From the NCBI GenBank assembly GCA_032207245.1, contig CM063500.1:45466905-45530904 (forward strand): a stretch of DNA of 64,000 nucleotides, in the 5' to 3' direction. The position numbers were made by a program, and so were the translations under genes. The DNA is from Pardosa pseudoannulata. Lineage: Eukaryota > Arthropoda > Arachnida > Araneae > Lycosidae. The notes under the pieces were generated by a model. That model did no database searches, was not told the origin of the DNA, and saw only the letters and a program-made list of their open reading frames with translations. Positions 23,753-51,800 of the stretch are shown piece by piece; the stretch's first letter is position 1; each line of letters opens with the position of its first letter.

Positions 23753-38641
<14,889 letters not shown>

Positions 38642-38937
38642 TTTTTTATGGAACTAAAAATCTAGGTAAAGAAAAGTACAACTTATAGCAGTTTTAAAAA
38701 AAATAATAATTAAATGACAGAAAATATAAATAATTCATATTAGAATTTTATTTTTAATATTTTTAACCCATTTTTGCCAAAGGTTGAAATATTACCATTA
38801 ATATGTGAAATTTACATTTAAGTTGCTAGAAAAATCATGTTTAAAAAATTATTTCATTCTATAAAAAATATTTCATCTTTTTATTCAAATCCTTTGCTAC
38901 ATCCAAACTGAAAAAAAAAAAAAAAAAATCATAGTTG

Positions 38938-39791
38938 CAGGGTTGACATGATTTAAATCAGTTGATTTTTTTTTGAAAAAATCATTAATTTTAATCATTT
39001 TTTTTTCACTTCTTTTAAAACCTATATTCCAAAGACAGGAGAATTGGGAATCAGTCAGCACAGTAATACCAATAAGTAAATAAGTGTAAATAGATAGCAT
39101 GTGCTTTCCAAGAATTTAGGGCTTGTTATCAGAAAGTATGTAGTAGGGGTAGTACAATGATTGATTACGACTGGTGGAATTCATTTTATGTAAAGGGAGG
39201 CAGAGTATTGCAGAACTTGAAATCCAGTTTGTCTACCAAATAACAACAGCTGTGACTTCATCTGCTGGAACGGAAAGACAGTTTTCATCTTTTGGTATTG
39301 TTCATTCTAATTCTAGCCTTCATAACCAATTAGGAGAGGATAAAGCATCAAAGCTAGTGTTTTTATTGAAACAATTAAATCCATAATTTGGTGATTAAAA
39401 AATATTGAAACAATTGTGAATTGTATTTTTTTTTAAATAAATAGTTTGCATTAAAAGAATATTTAATTTGTTCTTTAAATTTACATCTTATTTAGTTTTC
39501 AGTATCCAATTACGAAATAATGGAATGTATTTAGATTAAAATTTATATATTTAATTTTAGGTAATCAGTGTGTAGAATATACTAGATAAGATGTTACTTC
39601 TTATAACAAACTATTTTATGCATATTGCAAAAAAATAAAAAATAAATAAAAAATAAAAGCAACAATTAAAATTAGTATTCAGAAAAAAAAATAAAATCCA
39701 ATTTAAATTTTAAAAAATCTGATTTAAATCAAATCAATCTGATTTTTTAAAATTTATTTTTAAAAAAAATCATGATTTTTTTTCAACCCTG
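38938..39791 (+). mobile_element. Internally deleted hAT element (family H) with perfect 8-bp TSD
   Basis: Ends are CAGGGTTGACATGATTTAAA and, inverted, CAGGGTTGAAAAAAAATCAT. The duplication catagttg flanks both sides (38930-38937, 39792-39799). It lies just upstream of UBE2T coding exon 1. The same family occurs inverted at 45234-46050. Confidence 0.93.
39211..39386 (+). pseudogene. hAT transposase C-terminal remnant
   Basis: Reads QITTAVTSSAGTERQFSSFG, then LGEDKASKLVFLLKQLN and a stop. The SSAGTERQFS motif corresponds to the S-ER-FS signature of the hAT dimerisation domain. The rest of the transposase is missing. Confidence 0.8.
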
Positions 39792-40173
39792 CATAGTTGT
39801 ATTGTTCATAATTTATATAACTCAGGTGCTGCCTCAGAGAGTGATTGTCAATAATATAAAAAGGGATAGACAAACATTTCAAATGTAATATAACATCACA
39901 TTTTTCATATAAATGTGAAATTTTATCACAATTCCCTTAAACAGCAGGTTCTATAAAACTCTTACATAACTACCAGTCCAAAAATGGAATACTAGGCATA
40001 AATGGGTTAATGAGGAATACTGACTGTTTCATTAAACAAAAATGTATTTTTAGTTCATATACTTATATCACTGAAAACAAAAAACCTTCCTAAATAAAGT
40101 ATTGATACAGTAATAGTACACTTGTGTATAGGCATAGCTGAACTTCATTACATCTTAATTCTGTTGATATATA

Positions 40174-41807
40174 AGGGAGACCAGGGTAAAATGGACCACA
40201 GGGTAAAATGGATCACCCCCTATTATTTATTATTTTTAATATTTTGATACATAAATGACAGCACTGCAGTCTTGAAAATGAATGTGTAATTGTGTGTTTA
40301 GCTGAAAATTTAGCCAATTTATTCTAGAAAGTTGATTTGTGATAGTCAGAAGTAAATATTTTCATCATAACATATCTTCTTCTCTTCATTTAAGAATTGT
40401 GATTTGGAGGATTTAACTTCTCAGAATAATGAAATAAGATAATGTATTATTATATTTAATGTAGCTAAAACAATTCAATATAAGATTTGTTCTTTTTTTT
40501 TCTTTTGGACACATTTTGCCAGAATTACACATGGGGTAAAATGGACCACCAGTACCTGGGGTAAAATGGATCATGGTCCATTTCCCAGGTTGTGTTTTAA
40601 TTTCTGTATCCTATATGCTTTTCTAAGTTGATTTTATGTGTGATACTTTAAAAAACATGCAATCAGGATTGAAAGTAACAGATATATGGCCATTCAATGA
40701 AAACATCTTTGAGGATATCCAATATCTCTCATCATATGTGACTGATCAACCATCACCAGATTTTGAATTACCAAGTACAACTGATTGTCAAACAAGCACA
40801 GGTGATCAACAATCAAGTGTAAGCATAGATGATCAGCAACCAAATACATCACAATCAGTACAAAGTGGAAATCATCAGTTGAAAACAATATCCCAATTTG
40901 AATTACGCCCCTTAGCAAAAGATAGCATGCGCAAGACAACAAACAAACGAAAGAAGGGTGCTCAAAAATACACCAGTGAAAACGATGATTGAAAAGGTGT
41001 CAAAGAGAAGGAAGGGAAAAAATTAAAACAGAAAAATGCTGCTTTAGTTAAAGCTAGGAAGAATTTAGAAAAAAATGTTAGTCTTAACTATGCAGGAAAA
41101 TGATAAATCTGTGCATTTTAAAGCAAATAAAGAAAATTTATGTGGAGAAAGTTCAAGTGATTTGGAAAATATGTCATATAATTTTGATAATGAATTAAAA
41201 GTTGGCAAGTATGTTTTGGTTAAATTTTTGACAAAAGACAGTGGTTCAATTTGTTGGTTTAATAACAGGAAAAAATGATGAAGATTACGTTCTTGTGAAA
41301 TTTAAAAGGCAAAAACGTAATCAAAATGTGTTCATTTTCCCTGACAATATTGATGAATTGCTGGGAAATGTTCAAGATATTGTAATGAATCTCCCAGACC
41401 CTACTGCTTTCCAAGAAAATAGACTTTCAGTAACACACAAATCTTTTGGTATATAATTCATTAACTTCAATATTTGCTATTATGCTTTATATGCACAGAT
41501 TGAAGCTATAGAAAATAAATATAATACATTTTGTTTTATACTATTAAATAATGTAATTTAAGTTATCTTTAGAAATTTTTTTGCGGTCTATTTTACCCCG
41601 GGGTCAGGGTAAAATGGTTCACTTTGTCACTTGCTATTAAAAAAATTATAATAAAAAAAGTATTTATAATAATTGGTTTTGACTGAGTATAATATAAAGC
41701 CTAATATATAGGTAATATGCATATATATTTTCAGATTAAAAAAATCATTAGTTTGAGAGTAAATACTCAAAATTCACAAAAGCGGACCATTTTACCCCAG
41801 TTTCCCC
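40174..41807 (+). mobile_element. Pogo/Tigger-like element with partial transposase
   Basis: Ends are AGGGAGACCAGGGTAAAATGG and, inverted, GGGGAAACTGGGGTAAAATGG, with TA on each side. The core GGGTAAAATGG is repeated at least five times near both ends (about 40186, 40201, 40534, 40559, 41606) and inverted near 41590 and 41789, as expected for transposase-binding repeats. The 5' half of the transposase gene is gone. Confidence 0.8.
40636..41456 (+). pseudogene. C-terminal part of a pogo-family (DDE_1) transposase, broken
   Basis: The first open segment (40636-40992) begins with GLKVTDIWPFNENIFEDIQ, the typical end of jerky/Tigger-like DDE_1 transposases, followed by a Gln/Ser/Asp-rich linker and a basic RKTTNKRKKG patch. 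After a TGA, open segments at 41075-41278 and 41241-41456 in shifted frames carry VGKYVLVKFLTKDS and EDYVLVKFKRQKRN, a tail common in this family. Stops and at least one frameshift separate them; the HTH and catalytic domains are absent. Confidence 0.75.
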
Positions 41808-41858
41808 TATATTTATTAATTTCTAGTGTACACAAGATAGTGTCAATAGACAGTACTA

Positions 41859-42397
41859 CAGACATGCCAACTACTCTGGATTTCCAGTGAAATGAGAAAA
41901 TTTGATAACTCCAAATACTCCTCAGATTGCTCCAGAAAATAACAAAATTATTGAACAGCTAAAAGATTACAATTCAGCAATTAAATACAAAGTTTTGAAA
42001 AAAAAAAAAAAAAGCTGAATATTAATCTTCACCCAGCATGTTAAAAGTTGTCAGTACTGTGCAGAAAAACCAAACTGAATTTAGGTCAAATTTGAGTAGA
42101 GAAACTCTAGAATCCCGGATGACAGAAAAATTGAAATATTTGAATCAGGGTTAATGTTGCTGTAAGAAACACTGTTTTGAAAAATAAGTTGTTAAAGCTA
42201 AAAAAGCTACTCATAAATTTTTAAATACATAAATTTTAATTTACCTTTTACAATTTACTACTGTGTAAATATTTTAAATTTAATTTTAATTTAGAAACCA
42301 ATAAGATATGTACTTATGTATAATCTGTAATTAGCATGTTAAAATTTTAAGCCACGCTGTTGCTCCTGACACAAGTGCCTGGATGTTGGCATGTCTG
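41859..42397 (-). mobile_element. CAGACATGCC-ended element, inverted third copy
   Basis: Reverse complement of the elements at 33071 and 33708, with ends CAGACATGCCAACTACTCTG and, inverted, CAGACATGCCAACATCCAGG. Flanks 'gtacta' and 'gtacca' may be a decayed target duplication. Superfamily not settled. Confidence 0.75.
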
Positions 42398-42522
42398 GTA
42401 CCAGTTCATTGGAGGTAAATTTTTACTTAAAGAGCACTGTGTTTATCATACTTAACGTGACCAGACTCCCGTTTTGAACAGGACTATCCCTTTTTACAAT
42501 TACGAGTCCCAGTGTCCCCAAA

Positions 42523-43996
42523 ATGGACTGTGGGACGCAAAATTGTCAGATTTTCAGAAACCATGAGAAAAACCTCTGTATAATTGAAAAGCAATATATT
42601 GATTGTAATAAAGGTACTGAAATTTTTGACGAATTTTCATTAATTTCTAATTACATTACATCTAAAAAAATAATGGAATGGAATAATTTTAAATGTTCCT
42701 ACAGAAACCGATGGGTGGAAGTATTCAAACCAGGGTTGGCTTTATTTGCCCAACCCGAAAAAACCCGGGTGAGTTTTTTTAAAAAAAACCACTTGAAAAA
42801 ACCCAAGTGGGTTTTTTCAAAATTGGGTTCTCAAAATCTTTATTTAAAATTCCACATATTTAACTAATAATAAATATATTGAATTAAATCTATAATATAT
42901 ATTACATATTTCATCTTTGACAATGATCCTAGATTTTGTTTAATTTGAGGGGTCTAAACTGCTAGAAAAAACAAAAACTTAAAAACTTTTCAGGGAAAAA
43001 TAGTTATCTGTATAACAAATACAATAAAATCTAAATTAAACAAAGTTAATAAGAATGTATGATGAAAAAAAAAAAAGAATATTGAAGTATTACATGTGAT
43101 AAAATTAATTGAAAAATGGACAAGAAAAATTGGGAAAAAAATATGTATAACAACTGCAAATAAATAAACATGGGGATAATATATATAATTAATTCTGCTA
43201 CTTATCATATATAACTTACAAATTAACTAAAAAAATATCTTCTAAATGCTTTAATAACACAATACTGCTAATAAATATAGAGCAATAATTTAATACATTT
43301 TATTGAAAAGAAAAAACTTCAAATGCAACTATTTCAAAGCCAACTTTTAGTATAAAATAATCGCCATTCAAAACTAGTTTTTTGATGTTAGAAAAATTTT
43401 ATAATATGAAAAAAATTTATTTTAAGATTTCAAAATTTCCTTTAATTTAGACAAAAATTTCTTCTGCATAATTTAAAATTGATTTTTAAATTTTTCAATT
43501 TTAAAAAGTGATTAACATTTTAAATTTATTTTAATCATACAATTAATTATATATCCTGTCCTCTTACATAACAAAAAACCTGAATAGTTTTCAAATCCCC
43601 AAAAAAGCATCTAAAACCCATTAAAGTATAGTAAAAACCCTGATAAAACCCGAAAAAAGCCTAAAAACACAAAAAAAGCCCAAAAACCCTGAAAAAACCT
43701 CAAAAACCCACTGGGTTGGGTTTTTTCTGGAAAAAAAAAAAAAAAAAAAAAACGGGTTTTTGCCAACCCTGTTCAAACACTTTTGCACCAACAATTTTCA
43801 GCATAAAAAACTTTTTATTGTAATTGAATATATTTTAAGTTTGCCTGCTAAAAATGCTCTAGTAGAAAGAGTATTTACTATTAAGAACAAATTGTGGACA
43901 TCTGATAAAACCCAGTTACACATTTCAGTTATAAAGATTATGTTGTTAATTAAGTTCAATATAAAAAAACGTGCCAAGAATTTCATTCTTACTTGA
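42523..43996 (+). pseudogene. hAT transposase C-terminal remnant, split by an insertion
   Basis: The segment before the nested element ends SYRNRWVEVFK. After it, the frame resumes with HFCTNNF, IEYILSLPAKNALVERVFT and LWTSDKTQLHISVIKIML. 'LPAKNALVERVF' is the SN--ER-F type hAT dimerisation motif. The first part has no catalytic residues that I can assign. The 1041-bp insertion breaks the gene. Confidence 0.75.
42731..43771. mobile_element. Nested CAGGGTTGGC-ended hAT-like element
   Basis: Ends are CAGGGTTGGCTTTATTTGC and, inverted, CAGGGTTGGCAAAAACCCG. The flanks ttcaaac (42724-42730, 43772-43778) give a 7-bp match of a probable 8-bp duplication. Subterminal 'aacccgaaaaaaccc' repeats are dense near the right end. 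No transposase. Confidence 0.85.
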
Positions 43997-45233
43997 AATC
44001 GTCACCAGCTATATTAAAACAAATTTGTTCTTCTGATAAATATAAATATAACTAAACATTTTGGGTACCTATATTTTGTGATTTATAACTTTTAAACCAA
44101 CTAACTTCTTCTGAACAAATAACTTTAAAAGTGTTGTTTTTTTTATTGACTACCTATGATTTGACCTAACCAATGTCCCGCTTTGAGTCAAAAAATAAAT
44201 GGTCACGTTGGTCATACTGCCATATTATAGGTGTAATGAAGGGCATACAAACATTTAGGCAAAATATTATATCTCTAGCACATCAGGAAGGTAGTTAAAA
44301 ATTGACTTCAAAATATCAGCTGACATACAAATTAAGTAAACACAATTAAAAATTATAAACTTAATAAAAAAGAGAAACAGATTTCAATAAAGGAAAATTC
44401 CCTATCTAGGAAAAATTAGCAACATATAATAAAAATCACCTTTAAGCAAATTTTTTTTTTAAATAAAAACAAGGTTATTAATAAATACTGTATAAATCAA
44501 ATATGGTCATGCTTTTTATAATGAATTCAAGAGACTTAGAATCTGTTTACTATAGACAAACCAATTTTTTTAAAAAAGATCGAACAAAATGTATAACTTA
44601 TTGATTGCTAAATGTATTAGATACTGATACAATTGAAAAATGGATAAAAATGTATTAAAGTTCTTTAATGATTTAAATCAACTAAATCTATTACAATTCA
44701 ACAATAAGCAGTTGGGACTAAGTGCCTATTAAATTGACACAAGAATAAAGGAGTAAAAATAAAGTGAAATGAAATAATTATTCCTTTAACTTTTATTCTC
44801 TATTTTGAAACAGAAATAACAGTTATGTAATTCTATGAAAGTCTTATTATAGTCTTTGTCTAACACAAAATATTTCAACATTTTTTTCTTTCCTAATTTA
44901 TGTGGACAAAATTTATTAATTTTGTGCATTTTGTTATGAAATTATAGAAAAAATGCTGTTTTCACAACTGCAAAATTTCTATAGAAAAAAACTGAAAAAA
45001 AAAAAAAATCCATAGCAGACTGAAAAAGTTCATTATATCCAATTTCAGAGATACTGTTGGTTTGCTATACGTAAGAAAAAATTAACACAAAAAAGAGTTA
45101 AAGAAACAGAGACCACAATTTTCATTTGTTAATGAAAGGTTTGCTATAATGGGGTTTGACTATAAACTCTTGACTTATTTTCTTACTGTTTCACAATCAT
45201 TCTTACTACATAATGCACATTATATACTGTGGC

Positions 45234-46050
45234 CAGAGTTGGAAAAAAAATCATGATTAAAAAAAATTTTTTTTTTTTAAATTAATTTATTTGATTTAAA
45301 TCAATTTTTATTTAAATCAGATTTATTTGATTTTTTTCTGAGTTTAATTTTAATTGTTGTAGTGTTTTTATATGTTTTGCAATATACATAGAATAGTTTT
45401 TATACGAAGTAACATCTTATCTATCTAGTAATACTACACACTGATTACCTAAAATTAAATATATAAATTTTAATTTAAATACATTCCATTATTTTGTAAT
45501 TGGATAGTGCAAACTAAATAAGATGTACATTTAAAGAACAAATTAAACATCCATTTAATGCAAACTATTTAAAAAAAAATCACATTTCAATATTTTTTAA
45601 ACAACAATTATGTATTTAACTGTTTCTATAAAAACACTAGTTTCGATGCTTTATCCACTCCTAATTTGTTACGAAGGCTACAATGAACAATACCAAAAGA
45701 AGAAAACTGTCTTCCCATTCCAGCAGATGAAGCCACGGTTGTTATCTGGTAGATAAACTGGATTTCAAGTTCTGTAATACTCTCTTTACCTCCCATTACA
45801 TAAAATTAATTTCACAAGTCATAATCAGTCATTATAGCTACCCCTACTACATAGTTTCTGATGAGCAACCCCTAATTTCTTAGAAAGTACATGCTTTCTA
45901 TTTACACCTATTTACTTATTGGTATTTCTGTGCTGACTAATTCCCAATTCTCCTATCTTTGGAATATAGGTTTTAAAAGTGAAAAAAAAAAAAGGATTTA
46001 AATCAATGATTTAAAAAAAAAACCAACTGATTTAAATCATACCAACCCTG
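45234..46050 (-). mobile_element. Internally deleted hAT element (family H), inverted copy
   Basis: Ends are CAGAGTTGG and, inverted, CAGGGTTGGTATGATTTAAA. The perfect duplication actgtggc is at 45226-45233 and 46051-46058. The transposase end fragment seen in the 38938 copy is present on minus around 45640-45790. Confidence 0.9.
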
Positions 46051-46399
46051 ACTGTGGCATGAGTGCCTCTATAACAATGAAATAGAACCTTAGTTTAATT
46101 AACGGATTAGTATTTTCTGAAATCTTCACTAAAGTGATGCAGTTATATTATTAGAGGTTTGTTTATACAAAATACTTTATTGTAAAAAAGACCCTACACA
46201 AAATTATTTTTGTAAAAACGAATTTTTCACAAATATGTATTATCTTGAAAACAAACCTCTTGCAAAGTGAATAAATCCTCTCTAGAACAAAGATCTAAGG
46301 GGTGTAAATTTACAATTGGATTTTACTACCTCTCTCTGAAAGCACTCAAGTCCCATTAGACAGCTGACACATGCATGAAGCTTCATAACTTTATGCTGA

Positions 46400-46955
46400 G
46401 CAAATAAAGTATCTATGACATTATTAGTTATCATAGCATTTAGTGCAGGCAAAGAATTTAGGAGTCTTTCTTTTTATTTTACAACTTAAATAATAAATAA
46501 ATGTTTATTTAAAATCTGTAAATCCTTATATATATGTGCATAGTTATAAATACATTTATAAAATAAGACTGTGCCTAAAATGAGCTAATAAAGTAACTAT
46601 GACATTACTGGTTAGTTATCCTGGCATTTAGTGCATGCAAAGAATTTAAGTCTTTTTCTTTTTATTTTACAACTTAAGTAATAAATAAATGTTTATTAAA
46701 AATCTGTACATGCTTATATATATGTACATAGTTATAAATACAATTATAAAGTAAGACTGTGTCTAAAATGAGCTAATAAAGTACCTATGACATTACTGGT
46801 TAGTTATCCTAGCATTTAATACAGGCAAAGAATTTAAGAGTCTTTTTTTTTTATTTTATAACTTAAGAAATAAATCAATGTTTATTTAAAATCTGTAAAT
46901 GCTTATATATGTGTGCATAGTTATAAATACATTTATAAAATAAAACTGTCTAAAA
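46400..46955. repeat. Tandem repeat, three units of about 185 bp
   Basis: The phrase 'aataaagtnnctatgacatta' starts near 46404, 46588 and 46776, each followed by gcatttagtgcaggcaaagaattta and ttataaatac. Units are 80-90% alike by eye. Confidence 0.9.
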
Positions 46956-49900
46956 TAACAATTTAACTTCACATTAATTTTAGATTTATAAATTATAGCT
47001 TCAGAAAAACAAAACTTTTTTCACAAATTCTCAAAACAGGATCTGCTAGAACAACATTTAATACTGATTTCAGTTTCACAAAATTAATAATTAAAATGAG
47101 GTGATTTCTCACAATTTTACAAAAGCAGAACCCTGTCTGAAAAATTCCAGGTAGACCCCTGATTATACTAAATTATTAATCCTATTAATATTTAATTATT
47201 TACAATTAAGTACATAATTAAAAAATGGATAAACATGCCAAAAAATATAAAAATTAATAAATAGAATTAACATTACTCAATTAGGGTATCATCCCAAAAT
47301 TGCAATAAAAATAAAACTATTTAAGTATACACAAGAGAGAAAAGTTCTTTTAAATCTTGATCTTTATTATGGGTCAAAAAAACAAACATATGATAATAGA
47401 TACTGAAGCTATATAATTAACTATATGTTCTTCAATATAGTCTTTGGATAAATATGCGTTAATACGATCACAAAGCAATCATAAACTGGAAAGAAACCAT
47501 TAATTTTATTCACTGGAAAGTGAATCAATCAATTACAAATTACTTTTAGTATATTTAACAAAAATAATAAAAATGTGAATCCTCTGCAACAAATTTTTGA
47601 ATGGTAACTCAAAAATTAAAATTAGGAAGTAACCAGCGTTATTCCATGTGCACAAGTTAATAATGAAAATGCCACAAGAAAATTTTAAAATAACTTTTTA
47701 TTCAAAAGTAAAAGGGCAACTTCCCCCCCCCTTGATTAACAGAATGCAACTAAAAATATCAATATTGGATTAATACGGAAACAAAAAGAATTCAAAGGTT
47801 TTATGTTACAAAAATCTACTATATTTTGAGATGGATATAAGCTTAAAAAGGGAACTACCTACTATAAATATAGAGAACAGTACTTGTGTCCCCAGTCTGA
47901 ACTAACACACTGAAACTAAAACCCTAATGTTAAGAAACTTAAATAAAATATAATCGTAAATCCATATAAAGTTTACTTAACACACACTCAAACACTGAAA
48001 TCAAAATTATAATAAAAATATGTCGCTTTCAGGTATCGGAATACATGCACCACCTATACAGAATTTAATATAACCTTCTGTATGTATTTTAATTTAACAC
48101 TTCTCTCAAATTAAAATGTTGAAGACAAAGAAAGTTTACAACTTAAGCAATATATCAAATAAAACAGCAATTACGAACTTCGAAACGAATCTCAAATTTC
48201 CTTTCATAATCATAAATTGCACAGTTAAAGTTAACGTAGATTGCAGTTATAACGCACTGCATTGAATAAATATTGGGAACGAGCTTCCTTTTTAATAAAG
48301 TTATGAAATGGTGATTATTTAATTGATATTCCAATACAAATCGGTTATGAATTACACATAAATGTTTTTGATTCTGAAGGTAAATGTCTTACAATCCTAG
48401 CTAAGAACCTTAATAATAAATACACGAACAGGTAGGGCCATGCATTTTCTCAGTATGATACAATCTTTGAAATGCCATTCGTTGCTTATACCACCTCCCT
48501 TAGTGTGCCAGTTCTCGGAATTACAGGCCTGCACGACCCTCTGTACAAATACCTACACACACACACACACATTTATATCCTATTTTTATGCTAGAACTAT
48601 AGTTCAAAGAATGGAGAGGAAAAATCCATCCACCTGTAACTAAGTTGTTTTAGTATTAATACGATTTACTCTCCACAGGTCATGGTACGTAGGCAAATGC
48701 TTTACTTCGAAAGGGAAATTAAATATTTAAAAGTTCATGATTTGGGTTGTCGACGTGGGAAGAAATATCTATAATAATATTTAAAAATGCTTTATGGCAG
48801 AAAAAATATTATATTTATCACTTGTACCATCAAATCCTACAGATAGATAACAAATTACTGATTTACAGACCTTTTTTTCTCTATAGCCTGCGTCAGGGGA
48901 TCCGTGACTAATGTTCAGAACAAGAGGCTGTACAAGTTATTCAAAATAAGAAGCGTTATTCAGTTCATAAAGACGAATATATTCGGCTTTACGAATTGAG
49001 AATTTTTTATTCAGATAGCTATATAGGTATCTGACTAATGATTTTTCACAGAGGCTACCGAAATTGAACCTAATAAGGCCACAATTGTAAAAATTGACTC
49101 TGATTTAATAGTGTAGTACAGCAACTCTCGGGCCACTACAGTGCTCTACACGAGAATTCGTCCACAGAATTCAACACCAGATTTTTATATAATATTCCTA
49201 TCCGCCTTCTAAGAACTATAATTTACTTAATTTTTAACGCTGTCGTTTGGACATTCTTGGATGTCTTTTGACTAGTTTTGTCTTAACGTCTGTATGTACG
49301 TATGTATCTCGCATAACTCAAAACCGTAGAATATTGAAATTTTGTGCTCATGACTGTTGAAACATCTAATTGTGCACCCCTCTTTTTGATTGTAATATGC
49401 AGTCTATGTAAAGAAAATTTTAATATGACTGATATTAACGCTTTCAAACATAATTAAAAAAACAATTAGATGTCTGATGTTTGTATATGGGAATAGAGGA
49501 TAACATCTGATTGTTCTTTTCTACTTTTCTTTGCAATCCACATAGTATTCACTATATATTATGGTATTCACATAGTATTCACTATACTACATAGTGAAAA
49601 ATCTCCATATAGCATACATTGATACAACTGGTCTATAACACTGCAATACAAATATATCGAAGTTCTGTAACAGTATAATGAAAATTATTAAGTATTCATA
49701 TGGAGTTGTAACAATGCATTTTTAGGCAGTTGAAAGAATGCATTTAATGACCATTTTTAAATTTCAAAAATAAAAATCTGTTATAAGCAGAAAACAATTT
49801 TGAGTTTTTACTTTTTTATTACTTCTTGGTACGGAGAAATTAAAATTAACTCCTGCAAGTGACTCCGAAGACCACAAGGCTACACTATACCAAAAATTGT

Positions 49901-50439
49901 CGAAGGACAGTAACTCCAACAGCATATCGAGATTGGAGATTTGCAGAGCTATCACTGCCACCCGAGTATGACATGGAGCCAATCCATGGAGCAACGGGTG
50001 ACACCGTCTGTATGGGTGTTAAGCTCAAGTCTCGAAGATCAACCCATAGATAACATTGGAATGATGAACGAAAGGTGCAACACCCATAGCAATCGATCAA
50101 ATCTAATTTTAATTTTAATATATGTATAATAATATTTTTATAATCAAGTATTTACTTCTCTATTTATTTTTTATATTCAGGAACACACCATAATTTTTCC
50201 ATATTTACCTCTTGATGTTGTGAGACTGCACAAAGAACACTTAACATTTTCAGGTCTTATAAGCACTTCATATTATATGCGAGTATGGATGGATTACCTG
50301 ATTTTAAATTATAAAAATCGTTATATTAACATTAACAAAGATTAAATATATAACATTCATATGCTTTTGACTTTCTCATTTTCGAAGCTAAATTATTAAC
50401 TTGTTCTGGATTTTTTTTTCTTTTCTCAGCACACCGTTT
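46956..50439. other. Gene-free stretch upstream of UBE2T
   Basis: Contains a short CA run near 48552-48570 and some less AT-rich blocks (48880-49160, 49860-50060). A UBE2T promoter or untranslated first exon could lie here or closer to 38.7 kb, but no unambiguous donor or promoter can be named. Confidence 0.4.
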
Positions 50440-50690
50440 AAATGTGGTATAATAACTTGTATTAAAGAAATAGTTGAATTAGCTGATATTATTAAACTTG
50501 AATAGGTTTTAGAATAAGAAATGGGATTTTTAATTTCGAGTGAAAGACATTTTTAAACCCAAATTGTACGCTGAATCGAAAGAGGACAAACAAGGAGAAA
50601 AACTCATAAAAAGAAAGACTTTTCAGTTTTGTCCGGTAGATGGCAGCAGGAAAGTATGAAAAGCTCTGTTTTGAAACTTAAGACCAGTAG
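50440..50690 (+). repeat. Dispersed repeat C, copy 1
   Basis: Shares 'cttgtattaaagaaa', 'ataagaaatgggatttttaatttcg' and 'gtagatggcagca' with 51545-51800 in the same order. It abuts the left end of a hAT element. Confidence 0.6.
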
Positions 50691-50839
50691 TTCCCAGAAA
50701 CTTTAGCCATGGATACCACATTAATTTTAAAGGAAAAAAAGGTTAATTATGCTAACAGAGTATCATGATTTGTAGTTAAATGAAAATTTACACAGGAAAA
50801 AAAAACACACCATGTACTCGACAAAAAATCCTTTTTCAG

Positions 50840-51016
50840 TGTTTAGTGTAGATTGCTACAGTCTACTTTTAGCAGCACAATGATTAAAGAGACTGGCACC
50901 TACTGCTTAAATCGGATTTCGAATTGTTACGGACATCCATGTCACAAGAAGATTAGAACCCACAAACCCTGGAACCGAAGAGCATCACACTACCCATAAT
51001 TCACCAATTGTTCGGG
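50840..51016 (-). repeat. Diverged SINE (family A)
   Basis: Blocks gattgctacagtctact, gagactggcacctactgctt, catccatg, gattagaaccca and caattgttcggg in the family A order. Confidence 0.8.
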
Positions 51017-51544
51017 GACAGAACTCCTTACAGCAAAAAACTTGCCATGGGGATTTACAATCAAGTGAAATAATTCTATACAACTACATATTAACAAAAT
51101 TATAATTTTAACTCTGATTTTTAAAAAATAGGATTGTAAAAAATAAATATGCTGTAAAATATTTTGATATTTAAAACTATAACAATTGGAATTATTACTT
51201 TGTTTTTTAAATTATTAAAACATTATTTTCTAAATACATGTGTGAGGATGATGGGTCGATATGAGTTTATTTATGTTCACTTCTATTTTACAAAGTAACA
51301 TAAGTCTCCACAAGCAAAAAGTGTCCAGTCAATTTTTTTTGTTATAATTGCGCTGAATCACGTTCTACTAAAAAGAAAGACTACAAAACAATTAACAGCT
51401 TCTGCATATCGGGGATGTTGACGCAGAATAAAAAATTGATATATATTTTCGTAATCAAAATTTGTAGTCTGCTTATTCAAACAGCTCCTCATGAGTGAAT
51501 AATTCAATAACATGTTCCTGTATCAGTATAGATTCATCTGAGTT

Positions 51545-51800
51545 TGTAGATTTACTTGTATCTAGAGATCTTGTATTAAAGGAAAATTTTAATTATTGAC
51601 ATTACTAAACTCAAATCAGCTCCAGCATAAGAAATAGAATTTTTAATTTCGGCGATATTTTTAAAATCAAATTGTTGTTTAAAGCTGAAGCAGATAAATG
51701 AAATAAAGGGGAGCTGAAGCATTTCAAAAAAGAAAGAATTTCCAATTTTATCCAGTAGATGGCAGCATGACAGCTTAGAAATGCTCCGTCTGATGCTTCG
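51545..51800 (+). repeat. Dispersed repeat C, copy 2
   Basis: Homologous to 50440-50690 but inside the hAT element. 'ccagtagatggcagcatg' is the best conserved part. Confidence 0.6.

Larger units (their letters stand above)
42453..44210 (+). mobile_element. hAT element interrupted by another hAT-like element
   Basis: Ends are TAACGTGACCAG and, inverted, CAACGTGACCA. The flanks (a/g)tcatact at 42445-42452 and 44211-44218 form an 8-bp duplication with one change. It carries the 3' part of a hAT transposase on plus. Confidence 0.8.

Noticed and set aside
42721..42867. Frame running from the hAT transposase into Asn/Lys-rich sequence as one protein
   Set aside because: The segment after 42731 is the start of a nested transposon with its own terminal repeat, so the frame is accidental.
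49764..50129. Four overlapping frames of 60-76 codons suggesting a gene
   Set aside because: They lie on both strands of the same less AT-rich block, share no recognisable motif, and none has splice or promoter support.
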